A stretch of DNA of 64,000 bases. It comes from Eutreptiella sp. 'Long Island Sound 2002' (Eukaryota > Euglenozoa > Euglenophyceae > Eutreptiales > Eutreptiaceae). Below the pieces are notes generated by a model. That model worked only from the letters and a program-made list of their open reading frames with translations. It made no database searches and was not told the origin of the DNA. The stretch spans positions 56,481,919-56,545,918 of the forward strand of contig OZ038385.1 in the NCBI GenBank assembly GCA_964036045.1, given 5' to 3'. Of the stretch, positions 40,956 to 53,100 are shown in pieces; the stretch's first letter is position 1; the number at the start of each line of letters is the position of its first letter. A program made the translations under genes and the position numbers.

Positions 40956-42949
40956 GGAAACTTGCTTTCTTTTTCTGCCTTCGTTTTTTGGGGTCGGGAG
41001 GGGGCTGAGAACGGACCCAAGGCCAGGGCATGCCCCCAATTTCCGCTGGCTCATGGATATGTTCACCGGTGCTGGCCCAGTCATGTGCTGGCTCTGTGTG
41101 TATTTTTTTTGCTTTGGATATTTGCGATGCTGGCGAATCCTGTCCGCAGGTACACGATGTCGCAACCCCTGTGCCCTGGCCGGTGTTACTGCGCGCCTCA
41201 ATTTTTCGGCCAATTCAAGAAGTTTGTGCAGCGCACTGCAGATACGGTTGAGAGGTTTGGGTATCCTGCAGGCCCGGAACTGTGGATACCTCCGAGAGGC
41301 ACTGAGATGCATCCCCGACGCACCGAAGCACCGGGATCGTTCTTGTCGTTTGTCGATCATCTTTGGCTACGTAAACCCTCCCGAGGCTGAGCTCGCCGTC
41401 TGACCGACCACAGTACTTTCGTGCGACGGGTGGCTCAGTCTCGCCCGGCACACCCCCCGCCCTAACGGGCGAATCTGCAGGCTAGTGGTTGCGTGCACCT
41501 CTTGAGGCGGTTATCCCGGGAACACTGGGGTCGCACACATTTCCCAACGTTTCGCATTTTCAAATATGCTCTTTCCACTCCGCCGGGTTGCCCCCATCAA
41601 GGTGGTGTTAGCCGCCATCATTCGTAACCCTGGCACAACCAACGCAAGCATGCGGTTGTGAAACGGCGCAGCCTGCGGTTGGGCAGGTGCAGACATGCAA
41701 CTGGTGTCTGGCAGGGGAATTCGTTGGGAATTAGCCCCACAAGAAGTGCCACTTGATAGAACCCGATCCTGCCACACCGAGTACTCAGTAGGAATCAGCT
41801 GCGTCCAATGCGCCACTCAGTACCATGGCCCACGCCGCAGGCTGATGAGCATGGGCCATGGCCCAAGGCGGCAGTAGAGGGTGATTTTCACTCTGTCCGG
41901 CATTGCGATGCGATGCGATACCATGTGCTATTCATTTGCAGGGGAAAAGAGTGCAGATGCAGACGGACCAGAAGGATATCCTTTCATGGCCATGGTCAGC
42001 GCCACAGCAGCACAGGACCCTGCCAATGATGACAGGTGTATGCCAGCCTGTCTCATGATCCCCCTCCATTTCCCCTTGTGCCCCCCGTTTCTCCCGATTT
42101 CCCCCCCATTGTCCCTCCATTCCCCGTCCGCTCTTTCTCAGCTACCGGTATTCCGCCCCACTATCCGAGTTTGTTGCTTCAGCGGGACCAAGTCGTTCGT
42201 ATCCGTGATACTGCATGCGACCACAAATTAGGGGCCCTGCACCCCTAATTTGGCGTGTGGCATTGTTTCTGGGGTGTACAAATGCCATGTCGCTCTACGA
42301 AAAAAAAAATTCAAGAGCACCCCCAGATCACTATACGTAAAACACAGTCGTGCTTCGCCGCCGCAAACCCCCCCAAATAAATGCAGTATTGTGTTGATGC
42401 GACCCCTTCCTGCCCTGCACGGTTGCGGGTTCTGGACGATTGCTGTTCATTCCTAGAGGCTGCTAGATGGTTGCTTTGAAGTCTCAGAGGCTTTTGGATA
42501 GTTGCTCTTCATTTCTAGAGGATTCTGGGTGATTGACGTTCTTGGAGGCTTCTGGATGGCTGCTGGAAGACACACCGGATTTCTTGGAATATACACGGCA
42601 AACGGAGAGGGCAACGGTAGTTGACTGGCAAATGCGGACGAAGCTTTACACTTGATGTGATCAAATACACACCAATCCTTCAAAAGTGGTTGTTAATTGT
42701 TCGTAAATGCCTGCACAAGAACACTCTTGGCAAGCTCTTTCGGGTGTCACCCGCGCCCCAACGGCATATCAACATATTTCAACGAGCCCCAATGCGGCGA
42801 AATAAGACGGGTGGTGTGTAAAAAAATATATGTAATATATATATCCTCCTATCTACACCCCTCTCCCCAACTCTAGGTGGCTCCACCATACGGCTCTAAG
42901 GTGCGCGCGAAGGGTACAACTTGGTACATACATGTGGCGGAAGGGGCTA

Positions 42950-43215
42950 AACTGGGTTAAATTGGGCTCAAAATGGGCAAAAAACATTTGTTTGAGCATC
43001 CCAAATGGTCCAAGATCACTTTTGGAAAAATGCGTTTTTGACCCGGTTTTGACCCATTTTTGGTCCCACAACGGCCCATCTTCAAGGCATTTTGGGATTC
43101 TCCATGGCCCAAAACACGCCACCACAGGCTCAAAACGGCCTAAAAACACTTGTTTGAGCATCCCAAGTGGTCTAGGAACAACTTTTAAAAAAATGATTTT
43201 TTTCGCCCCAGGGAC
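42950..43215. repeat. Two tandem diverged copies of a roughly 160-bp segment
   Basis: The segment with ggctcaaaatgggc...ttgtttgagcatcccaaatgg at about 42966-43040 recurs as ggctcaaaacggcc...ttgtttgagcatcccaagtgg at about 43129-43205. The surrounding 42.9-43.75 kb is rich in gcccaaaa/ttttgggc motifs. The open frames there are by-products of this composition. Confidence 0.75.
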
Positions 43216-44207
43216 CCTGGTGGACCCACGGTTGGCCCCCGCCGTGCGCGGGCCAGGCTGCCCTCCGGCTCCACCAAGTGTCCACTGGTACGGGTGTCTA
43301 GGCGTCTCGTTGGGCGATTCTGAGGCTTGGAAACCACAAAAAGTGGGGGGTTGCGGGTGGACTAGGTGCCCTCGGAATGCGGATTTTAGCCATGTAGCCC
43401 AAGATACGGCCCGTGCTTGGTTTTGGGGTGTTGGTGCACATTGTGCAGATTTTGGGGCTTTTTGGCGCCTTTTTGGGCCGTTTCTCGGACATATCCTGGA
43501 GTTGAAGGGCACTAGAGGGCTCTTTGACACAGTGAAGTCAAGCTGCACGTGTAGTGTAGCCACCGTTTCCCTTCGTTTGGGCGTTTTGCCCGGGTTTGGG
43601 GGCTATTTTGGGCAAAAAATCGCTGTTTTTGGCCCAAAACTGCGCAGATTTGGGAGGGCACCTCCCAACTTGGCGCCCACGCCCCGGGCCGCCACCGGTG
43701 AAGTTTTGGCTCAAAACTCGGATTTGGCAAGGGCACCACCTAGGCTCTAGGATGGCTAAAGTAGAGTCAAGCCCGAGGCGATGGGAAGGGGCAATGGCCA
43801 AAACGGAATGGTGACGTGCTTGTTGTTGTTGTTGGGGAGAGGGGTGTAGTAATATATATTACAGGGCGGAAATGGGGCGGACTTGAGGATATGGAAGCGC
43901 GGCGGAATAGAGCTTGTGCTTGTGCTTGTGCTTGTGCTTGCGTCCTGTCCATTCCAGCAGTTGGGTCGCTACCAGTTCCGTGGTCCAACCAACCTACAGC
44001 GTGCGCATGTCTGTTTTCGGGGTCCAACCGTCCAACCGCGCTGGCTATCTCTGAGGCTGCCCCGTTGATGTGTTTCAGGGAATGCTGTCGGGCGTAGCTG
44101 TTCATTTGTGGTGGGCATTTCACGACCTCATAGTTTAGTTTGGGTTTGTGTCCTCGCCGCTCTGTTGTTCTTTGATCAACGGGTTGCACTGTTCAACCGC
44201 GTCTCAG

Positions 44208-47053
44208 TGCGTATGGGGGCCTGGAGAGAGAGGGGCTGTACCGCATGATTGAAAGGAAGGACGTGGACAAGCTCAAGGGGTTTGGTGGGGTCCATGGCCT
44301 GCTGACGAAGCTGCAAAGCGACATTGTCACTGGGATCGACTCCGCGAGTGTGAAGCGCCGAGAACTGTATTTTGGTGTGTTCAGCTCAGGCGCACAGGGA
44401 CGAGGGCACAGGGGCGAGGGCACAGGGGCTCAGGTGCACAGGGGCATAAACGTGTGGCCACTGCCAAGCGGGGGGTCTGCACCATTTTTCGTTTCACCGC
44501 GGCGCAGACTCTGGGTGGCCGGGAAGCGTAGGCCGGACGGGCCTAGTGAGCGGGCGCGCTGTTCTCAGGTGTTTGTTTGACGGCGGCATCTTGCCTCAGG
44601 CCCGCACGTACTGCCCCCGGCTGCGGTTGGGCTCCTCTGCGATGCATCGCGTGTGTCCCGCACACGGGGACACCCATAAACGCAATTCCCGGGCGTTTGA
44701 TGGCACTGTGACCTCCGATCCGGTGCGCCCCCCCCAAAAAAAACAAACACACGCATGCGGAAACGACGTGGTGAGTGGTCTGTTCGGCTTGCGCCCGGCC
44801 GCCACACCTGACAGCAAACTTGCTGGATTGCCCCCCTTGTGTGCCAGTCCGTCGGGTTGCTGTTTCTTTACGGGGCCCTGGACCCACCGCCCCCCCCCCC
44901 CGGCCCCCCGCCTGCCAGACTGAAGAACACACTCATATCCCCCCACGCCCCCCTCCATTGCCGGACTTGAAAATAGATTTGGCTGCAATTCGACCCTTCC
45001 CGCCGCCAGACCCGACCCAGACCGCGAGGGGGGACAACCTATGGGACCCCCGCCCCCCATGACAGAAATGCCGAAGGGCGGGAGGTGTGTGGACAGCAAA
45101 AACAGTCAAACGACCCCGGCAACAACCAGCACATCCTCAATACGCCAATTATTGGGCGCCGCTGACGCGCAAACGGCACACGATGCCACATCCAGCACAG
45201 CCCCAGCACACCAACCACTGGGCTCCGCAAACGCGGAAACGACACCAGCAGGAGCACCGGCCGCAGCGGCCGACAGAAAGCAGCAACCCGACGCAATATG
45301 CGGAGGGAAGAACGGGTGACTGTCCAGGGCCCCGTAAAGAAACAACAACCAGACGGAATGTCACACAGGGGGGAGGATTCAAGGCCTGCGGAGGGATGGG
45401 GGCGCACTGAAGGTCGGGTTGATGGCCGGAATGTCCCCGTCGACGGTCGCGTTTCCGCCATTGTTCTCATGTCGGGATGGGTCCGGAGAGAAGGGGGAGG
45501 GGGTGTCAATTGTTGTTCGGCTGCCTTTTTCAGCGCAGTCGAGTTCCCCATTATCATTCGGACCGCACAGAAGTGGGGGATAAAACGCTGTTGATCACTC
45601 GCCACGAGCGAAAAAACCCCAGGAAATTCTGACCCCAAATACCTGAACCTCCCAAAGAGCCCAACGGCCCGTAATATTGTTGTCGGCCCCACTGCGTAGG
45701 CGAAGAAACTGCTGCTCCCCCTGGGCGTAGGTCTGGGGTCTGGAGGGCGGGGGGGTTTACGGCCCGGGTCCCCACTTTAACATCCCCTGTGCCCGCGGGA
45801 TAATCCGGGCCGTTCGGCGGTTTCCTCTGCCTGCCCGCCCCGAAACCCGGGGCACAAACGGAGATCATGCGAGGCCTCGCATTGAATCGGAGCACTTACG
45901 GATCCTTCAAGGGGCTTATGGGCAGAATCATGCGGTCTCATAAAATTTGCTGCGAGCCTAACCCTTTCGGCCTCACCCCTCTTCTGCCGAAAGGCGCATG
46001 TTTCACCATATGAAGGGGTGCAAAGGGGCCGGCAGGAGGTGTTACGGCAGTGAGAGAGCGTTGATGGGATGCGATAATCTGCTGCAAAGCAGGCGCGGCC
46101 CCTCGACTCGATTGGGCCATCTTTACTAAAGTGATGTTGCACATTTGACCATTGAATTTTGTCACGACTGTACCCATGCACAACTGTTTGTACATGCAGT
46201 CGTTCGTACGTGTACATATACAACTGGTCACATGCGCTTAGACTGTGCCATTGTGCATGCTTGCAGTTGTACACGTGCACATGAGTGACGGTAAAGTCTG
46301 AACGCTTGCCGTTGGAGAATTTGGCAATAGGGCCTGTATTTGCGCTATGTTATGCATTCAGACTTGTGGCTACAGCCGTGCACCCCAGCCATAGCTGTAT
46401 CCAGTAGCCAGCTCGAGCCGAACATAGCCGCACACACCTCTCCAGTGTAGCCGAATGTAGCCGTGCACAGCTTCTCTTGTAGTGACCGGTTCCCATAAGC
46501 GCCGAGCCTAGCCGTACACAGTGGTACGCAAGTGTTGAGCCCAGCCGTACGTAGCCGTGCACTGAAAACATATCCAGCCCTACGCAGCGGGACGCGTACG
46601 GCAAGAACCACGGGTCTGTGTGCAATTGCTGGTCCGACTCTTGGGGGCTTTGGTTGGTGGATGAGACAAGGCATCGGTGCCACTGCATGATGAGTGCTCA
46701 TTTTGTTGTATACTCAGTCATGGTGTAGCCTGAATTCAAATCCAAACTCAACATTTGCACCATCGAGTGTACAATGAGTTATGCAGCACGAAACCCAAGG
46801 CGTTTGCACCACTTAAAATCAAGGTGGAAGTAGTGGTTTGGTTTGGTTCGGGTTGGCATTGGTACTAGCCACTGGTTCAAGAGGTTGTTGAGCTGCCTGA
46901 GGAGATAAATCATGCTTGCAAATGTGGTTGAGAGAGGGGAACAAATTGCACTTGTGTATGGATTAGATAGAAACTGATAGTTGGATGAGGCCTCAGTTGT
47001 GGAAATGGTTTGGCAAGTGGTTTCGCAAAAGAAATTAGGCTTCGATAACCCTT

Positions 47054-47141
<88 letters not shown>

Positions 47142-50100
47142 CGTCGTCGTCGTCGTCCTTGTTGTTGTTCTTGATGCTGCTGCTGCTGCTGCAGAACCCG
47201 TGGGCCATTTCTGCGTGCAGGACCCAATCGGTTGCCCGAGCAGGACCCCGTCACTTTTTGGGGCCTGGTGCGCGACGAGTTAGGGGATACGATGCTGCAG
47301 ATTCTGATGGGGGCCGCTGTTGTGTCGCTGGTATGCCTTGCTTTTGCACGTCCTCAAGACGACCCGCTTGGCCCACGCCCAAGGCAGTGCTGGACGAGAC
47401 ACCGCGACGTGTAGAGCGCTGGCGGTGTGCCGCGGTGGTTGCGAGGGGGCCACAGGCCGGGGGGTCTGCCGTTTGCAGACGTGAAGTGCCAACATTTGAG
47501 ACGGGATTCTAAGGCCCTCTTCCAGAACAGCCATGTGATATGCCGTTTGCCCGCGCCCCCTGTCACGTGGTTGGTAGGGCTAAGCATTGCGGGTTGATTT
47601 CCGGGTGATGACCTTTTAGCGCATTGCGCGCCCGTCATTCCCTCGTCATCAATATGTTGACACCCGCACGTGTGGGTGACTTCCCGCCTGGCGTCCCGGC
47701 ACGCTTCACGTGCAGTGTCTCTCCCACGGCCTTTTGAGGTTAGTCTCCCCCACAGTGGGAGTGGGCCTGTGTAACACAGGCCGTGGTGCGCTGCCAGGGG
47801 TGGGAGGGCTGGCTTCTCGTCATAGGCTGAAGCGGTGGTTGCACGGTGCGTATTGTGCAGGAGAAAGCCCACTGCTTGCGCACCCGTTACAAATGCGCCC
47901 AGATCCCTCTCATCCGCGATTTTGTGCCACAACGGCGTCATTTTGACTTCGGCAACGCCTTTGGGGCGTGTACTGTTTTGCAGCGCCCGTGCGTGCACCG
48001 TACCGCCGCTCAAGCCCCCCGCCCCTGGTCCATGGGTAGGGCGCCAGCAGTTTTCTTCCTGCGTGTCGGAGGGCCGTGTTCTGAGGGCCGTTCTCTCGCT
48101 ACAGATTCTGGGGCTGACGGTGCCCGACCCCTCCACGGGGGAGATTGAGTACGCGACCGGATGGATTGAAGGGGCCGCCATTCTGGCGTCCGTTGGAGTC
48201 GTGACGTTTGTGAGCGCCTGGAATAACTACGACAAGGCCTTGAAGTTTGCGGAGCTCAACAAACAAACAGCGAAGAAAGAGGTGCGCGCCATCGCGGCGT
48301 CGCGAGTGCGTGTGCGTCTGCGGACCCGATGTAGCAAAGCGGATTCTGGTCAACTTGGGTGGATCCGCGTCGGAAGGAGAGGGGGAGTTGCCATGAACCT
48401 CCATACCGTTAATCTATACCGTTGCTCTATACCATTACTCTAAAGACGTAGAGATCCACAGCCGACGCACCGGAGGCTCTACGTACAGTTGTTCCTCTCT
48501 CTAAACTGTGCATGGATGGGGAAAAGGAGAAGTAGGCGGGTCGCCCCTGGTATCAGTATTCAAAGTATATCCGGACTTGCAAGAACATGCAAAGGATCCG
48601 GCGGTGTTGGTGAAGACCCGAGCACAGTCCTGGATTTCCTGAGACGCGTCTTAGACGTCTTAGCCGCGTCTTACAACACTTCTGCTGCCCAGTACACTCG
48701 GTGCGTTGTGCGCGCCCCCCGCCACACGTATCCCGTTTGTGTTGCGGACAACGCAATACGAACCGACCTCCGGTGCGGCTTTGCTTTGCTCAGGGGAGGC
48801 CCTGGTGCAGTGTGGACGGGCCGGGGTGTAGTGATTGCTGTGGGCCGCAGCCGCGACGGCCGCCCCCCTCCGTCCTGCTCCTCAGGTGTCTGTCGTGCGC
48901 GACGGCAAGCGCACCCGCGTGGACATTGCGGAGGTGGTGGTGGGCGACGTGTTGCGCATCGGATACGGGGACATTCTGGGAGCCGATGGGGTGTACGTGG
49001 CCGGCGAAGACATCATCTGCGATGAGTCCGCGCAGACCGGGGAGTCGGAGCCCATAAACAAAGGCGCTGACAAGGTCTCATCCGGGGCTGGTTTTGGTCT
49101 ATGCCTCCCCTCCCCCTCCCAGAGCTCAATTGCGGAAGGCCCCTGAAGGAGCAAGCACTCCATTGAGTTCTGGCAGTCAATGACGATTGCGCCCCCGTCC
49201 ACTTGTCCTGTATTTCAGGGCGTGAACGAAGTACCAACCGTCCCCAAGCGCACGTTGGACCATATTCAGTCCATTTTTGATTCTTAGAAATGCCGTTGGA
49301 ATGTTCCCGGCGCCGTGGCATAGGGCCAGCAGCGGGATAGACATTCCAGTCTCACCCACAATCCTGCCCCCCCTCTCTGGGCCCCAAGCCTCCGAGCGCC
49401 CAGGGATAGCCATGGCATCCAACCGCACCAGGGACCAGAGCTATTTGCAATGAAACCGCGCCGGTGTCCGGGGAGTTGTTGTGCAGGCCCGGGAAGCCTC
49501 TCGTGGGTCCGGGTACGCTACCCTCGCCCCTCGCCCTTCGTCCACCGCCCCCCTTGCCCCTCCGTCCGGCGTGGGTCCGATGGGTTGGGACGAGGCGGTC
49601 TGCTGGCCCGCCCACCCCGCTGCCCTCCAGACTGCGATGCTCTGATCTCCGCCGCGGGTGCTGGCGGGCGGGGGCAGAGGGATCACGTGCATGCTCTCAG
49701 GCCGCGTGGGGTGTCACCTGCAAGGCCATCAAGTCTTCCTGAGGTGTTCCCATGAGCCGAAGCATCCCAAAGCCGAAGGTCCCATGACCACCAATCGCCA
49801 CCAACCGCCAACCGCCAACCGCCAACCTCTGAAGTACAGAAGGTCCCATAACCAGGAAGCAGAGAGCGTCTCCATGAGCGTTCGTTTATGTTGGTGTTAC
49901 GAAGGCTCCCCCCCCCCCTCCCTTAAGGACCCCCCTGCCCCATCCCCGACCCCACTCCATTTCGACAGTTCGTTGCCCAGTGGCAACCAAGGAATCCCAC
50001 ATGAAGAGGGGGCCGGAAAAGTGTTTTTTTGCGCTCACATGTATCTTACAGTGATCGGTGCGACGTGCCGATTATTGTGTGCATGTCTATGTGTGCTGTG

Positions 50101-53100
50101 ACCCCCCCCCCCCACACACACAAACGCAATGCCGCCTTCAACCCTCCGTTCATTTTCGACTGATGGTTGTCAGGAGGGTGGTCAGTGGAGCCGGCCCGGG
50201 TGGGCCCCGCGTGGCTGGCAAACAACACTGCAGGAGTCCAGAAAGGCTGGTTGGGTGCTGTGTACGACGTGCCCACTTCGATCCCCTTTCGCGTGACCTG
50301 CTTTTGTCGCACAAGGGTGGTCACCACACATCAGAATTTCTGGGGACATTGCATCGTCCTCCTCCATCATCCAAAAAGGTTGTTGCGGACGCCAACGGAA
50401 GTGTCTCTGCGTGCCTGTGCCCAAAAGCCCCCATTTTTTGGGGAAGGGGCTGGGGATGCTCTTGAGGGGCACGAGGCGGAAAGGTGGCTTCAAAAGTGGT
50501 ACATGGCGCGCAGAGCGGTCGGGAGACAAGGTCCAGCGTTCGCGGGGCGGCCGGCGGGCCGTTGAGGGCAGACAGACGTGGTTGGACCTCAACGAAGCGT
50601 CACTCCTGAGGGACGGGGCACCCGCACCCCTGAGTAGGGGCACAGGGACTGACGGACATGCCCCTCTAAGTCTACGCCCCTCCCGTGTGCACACGAAGTC
50701 CACGTGGCTTGGCTGTTGCAGCGCCTGACGCAGACGTCCCGCGATGGACGCGACGGGCGCAGTGCAATTCGAGGTACATACGTGGTCAGCCCCCCCCCCC
50801 CCCCCGCCGCCCAACGATGAGGGCAGTTGCCCTCCTCCGTGTGGACCCGACACAGAGCAGTGAAACAGGGACTGTCCGGGGCTCCGTTGGCACAACCTCC
50901 CGAGGAAAGGAGCAGTAAATTTAGGCCTTTTTCCAGAGCCTCGGCGACGTCGATGTCCTCACTCTGAGTTGGACTTCACGAAATGGACCAAAACGTCCAT
51001 GACATCCAGAGATATGTCCTTTCCCCTGAGATTGTCCCGCCAAACTGACGTCTACCCCGAATGAAATTCCGGGGGGGTTCCCAGGGGTCCTTTGAGGCCG
51101 AGACTCCCTTCCATCGAACCCTGTAGAGCCTCTCTCGTGGCACTGTGGGATCCGGTGAGTAGGGGAGGTGAGGATAGGCCAGGCAGGGAGAGGGAGGGCA
51201 CAAGGGGGTGAGATGCCGATGGGCGCCGCCGCCTGCGGAGGGAAAGGGAATGGCAGCGGTAAGCGGCGCGAGGGTCACAGGCGCCGCCAGCTGCAGACAG
51301 CAACACAACCGGGCGTCATGCCAACCCCCCCTTCCCGAGGCCCTCGGCCGGGCTAGTGGTGCTGCAGCTGCGGGTCTGACGTTCCCCCTCTCGCCTGCAC
51401 TTGTCCGCAATCTTCCGCTGCAGGACCCGTTCTTCTTGGCCGGCGGAATGGTGACACAAGGCGGCGGTGAGATGCTGGTCACGGGCGTCGGCGAGTCCTC
51501 GTGCGAGGGGAAGTTGTCTGCGGCGCTGGAGGTGGAGAAGTCGGAGACTCCGCTGCAGGAGAAGCTCGAGGTCTGTGGCAGTGCCCAGTGCTCCGGTTAC
51601 GGCAGCGGTTGGCGCTCCACCGACGGCGGTCGGCAGTCAACCGAGTGCCGTTGATCGTCAACGATGGCCCGTTGGCCGTAAACTGACGGCAGTTGGTGCT
51701 CCGTGAAAGGCGTCGTCACTCAAAACTGAAGTTACTGAGGGGAAACCTTCAACGGTGCCCTACGGCAATTCACGCATTAGTGTCTGAGCATTTGTTCGGT
51801 TTCCGAATCCGCTTTCTGAAAAATACGACGATGTTCGACGTTTCTGACATATCCGTGACCCAAATTGTGGGGAAGTTGTAAGCCACACCAAGACTGATTG
51901 AACGTGGCTGGCACACGCTGGCGTCAGGGACGTGGGGATTCACTTCTGAGGCAACACTGAAGGTACAGAAAAGGTCATTCAAGCTGGTCTTAGGTCGTGG
52001 GTGGTGCAGCTTTCGACATTTGGGCGCCACAGGGGTACCCCCGGCGTCCGGAGATTTTTTCGTTTTTTGGCGAAGGACCGCCCTGCCATCACCGCAGGAG
52101 TTGGCCAACACCATTGGGATGTTCGGCCTATACGCCGCCGTGACGACCTTCGGGGTGCTGTCGCTCAAAGAGCTGTACATGACCTTCGGTCTGCACGCCC
52201 ACGCGTTCTATATCAAGCCGTTCCTGGACTTCCTGATCGTCGCGGTGACGATTGTTGTGGTCGCCATTCCGGAAGGTGCAGCCCGCAATCCCCAACACAG
52301 CAGCACAGCAGCTTTGCTTCTCCCACAGACCTGCCTTTGACCCCGCACCCTCGGGTTGGGGTTCTACGATTAGAGTTCAGATAGGAGCTTGAGGGCCTGA
52401 GGCCTGTCCCTAACCTGAACCTGAACCCCCACTCTAACGCAGAATTATTACAGGAAATTTTTTGGAGTGGAGGTTCTGACCTGATTACCCCCCGCCAGTC
52501 ACCCCTCCCTCATCCAAGCAACCCCGCACTCACCCAATACCCCCTCGTCCTCCAACCTCCTGACCAAAGAATTGTGGCTGACTGTCACGCTGCCTCGGTA
52601 GGAACTGCACGACGCACCCCCTCTGTGCCCCCGGTCCCCATCGTGCGTATAGGAGGTCCACTTGGCGCGGGTGTCATAGCATGACGCCGGAGTCGGATGT
52701 CCGGGTTCGAGCTCCAGGTGGGGCACAAGAGGGAACGCACTAGGGTGTCGGTCACCCAGTTGATATGGTGACCCGGGAAATCGTCCGGATAGTCTCGGCT
52801 CACCTCACTCTCCCACGAGTATATCGGACACACACACACACGCGCGCGCGCGCGCATGCACGCACAATCTCTATCGGTTATTGGACCTTGCGCGGCAGCG
52901 GAACATAGAGGCCCGACTGGAGCACTCGAAAAATCTCTCCTTCACGTTGACAAAATAGAATGCTCACGATTACCCTTCAACCGCGGTCAGTTGCACGCCA
53001 ACCGCCATCGACTACCGCCCAACCGCCGGAGGTTATTGCCGTCCTAACCCCTGTCCCGAAAGAAGGCAAAAAGGCCTCACCCACGCTTCCCGTCGAGCGA

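Larger units (their letters stand above)
32518..44207. other. 11.7-kb region without a recognisable gene
   Basis: Between the divergently transcribed DHODH (minus) and Ca2+-ATPase (plus) genes. From about 32.7 to 42.5 kb the sequence is visibly less G/C-rich than its surroundings and almost lacks the long G/C runs seen elsewhere (one at 38016-38033). The longest frames (34537-35025 minus, 37659-38198 minus, 38474-38875 minus, 38640-38944 plus, the last Cys-rich) show no family I recognise. They could be remains of old mobile elements. Contained repeats are listed separately. The 5' exon(s) of the Ca2+-ATPase should lie at the right end, but I could not identify them. Confidence 0.5.
44375..47220 (+). 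other. Ca2+-ATPase intron 1 with inverted-repeat element
   Basis: Contains imperfect inverted arms at 44825-44883 and 45322-45380 (gtccagggccccgtaaagaaac inward), which enclose copy A of the roughly 350-bp dispersed element. It also contains an interspersed 'tagccgtgcac/tagccgtac' motif cluster (46370-46590) and the composite trinucleotide tract at its 3' end. Confidence 0.7.

Noticed and set aside
46981-47512. Plus/minus frames of poly-Val, poly-Leu or poly-Gln
   Set aside because: Translations of the (TTG)n tract; only the segment from 47221 fits the Ca2+-ATPase.
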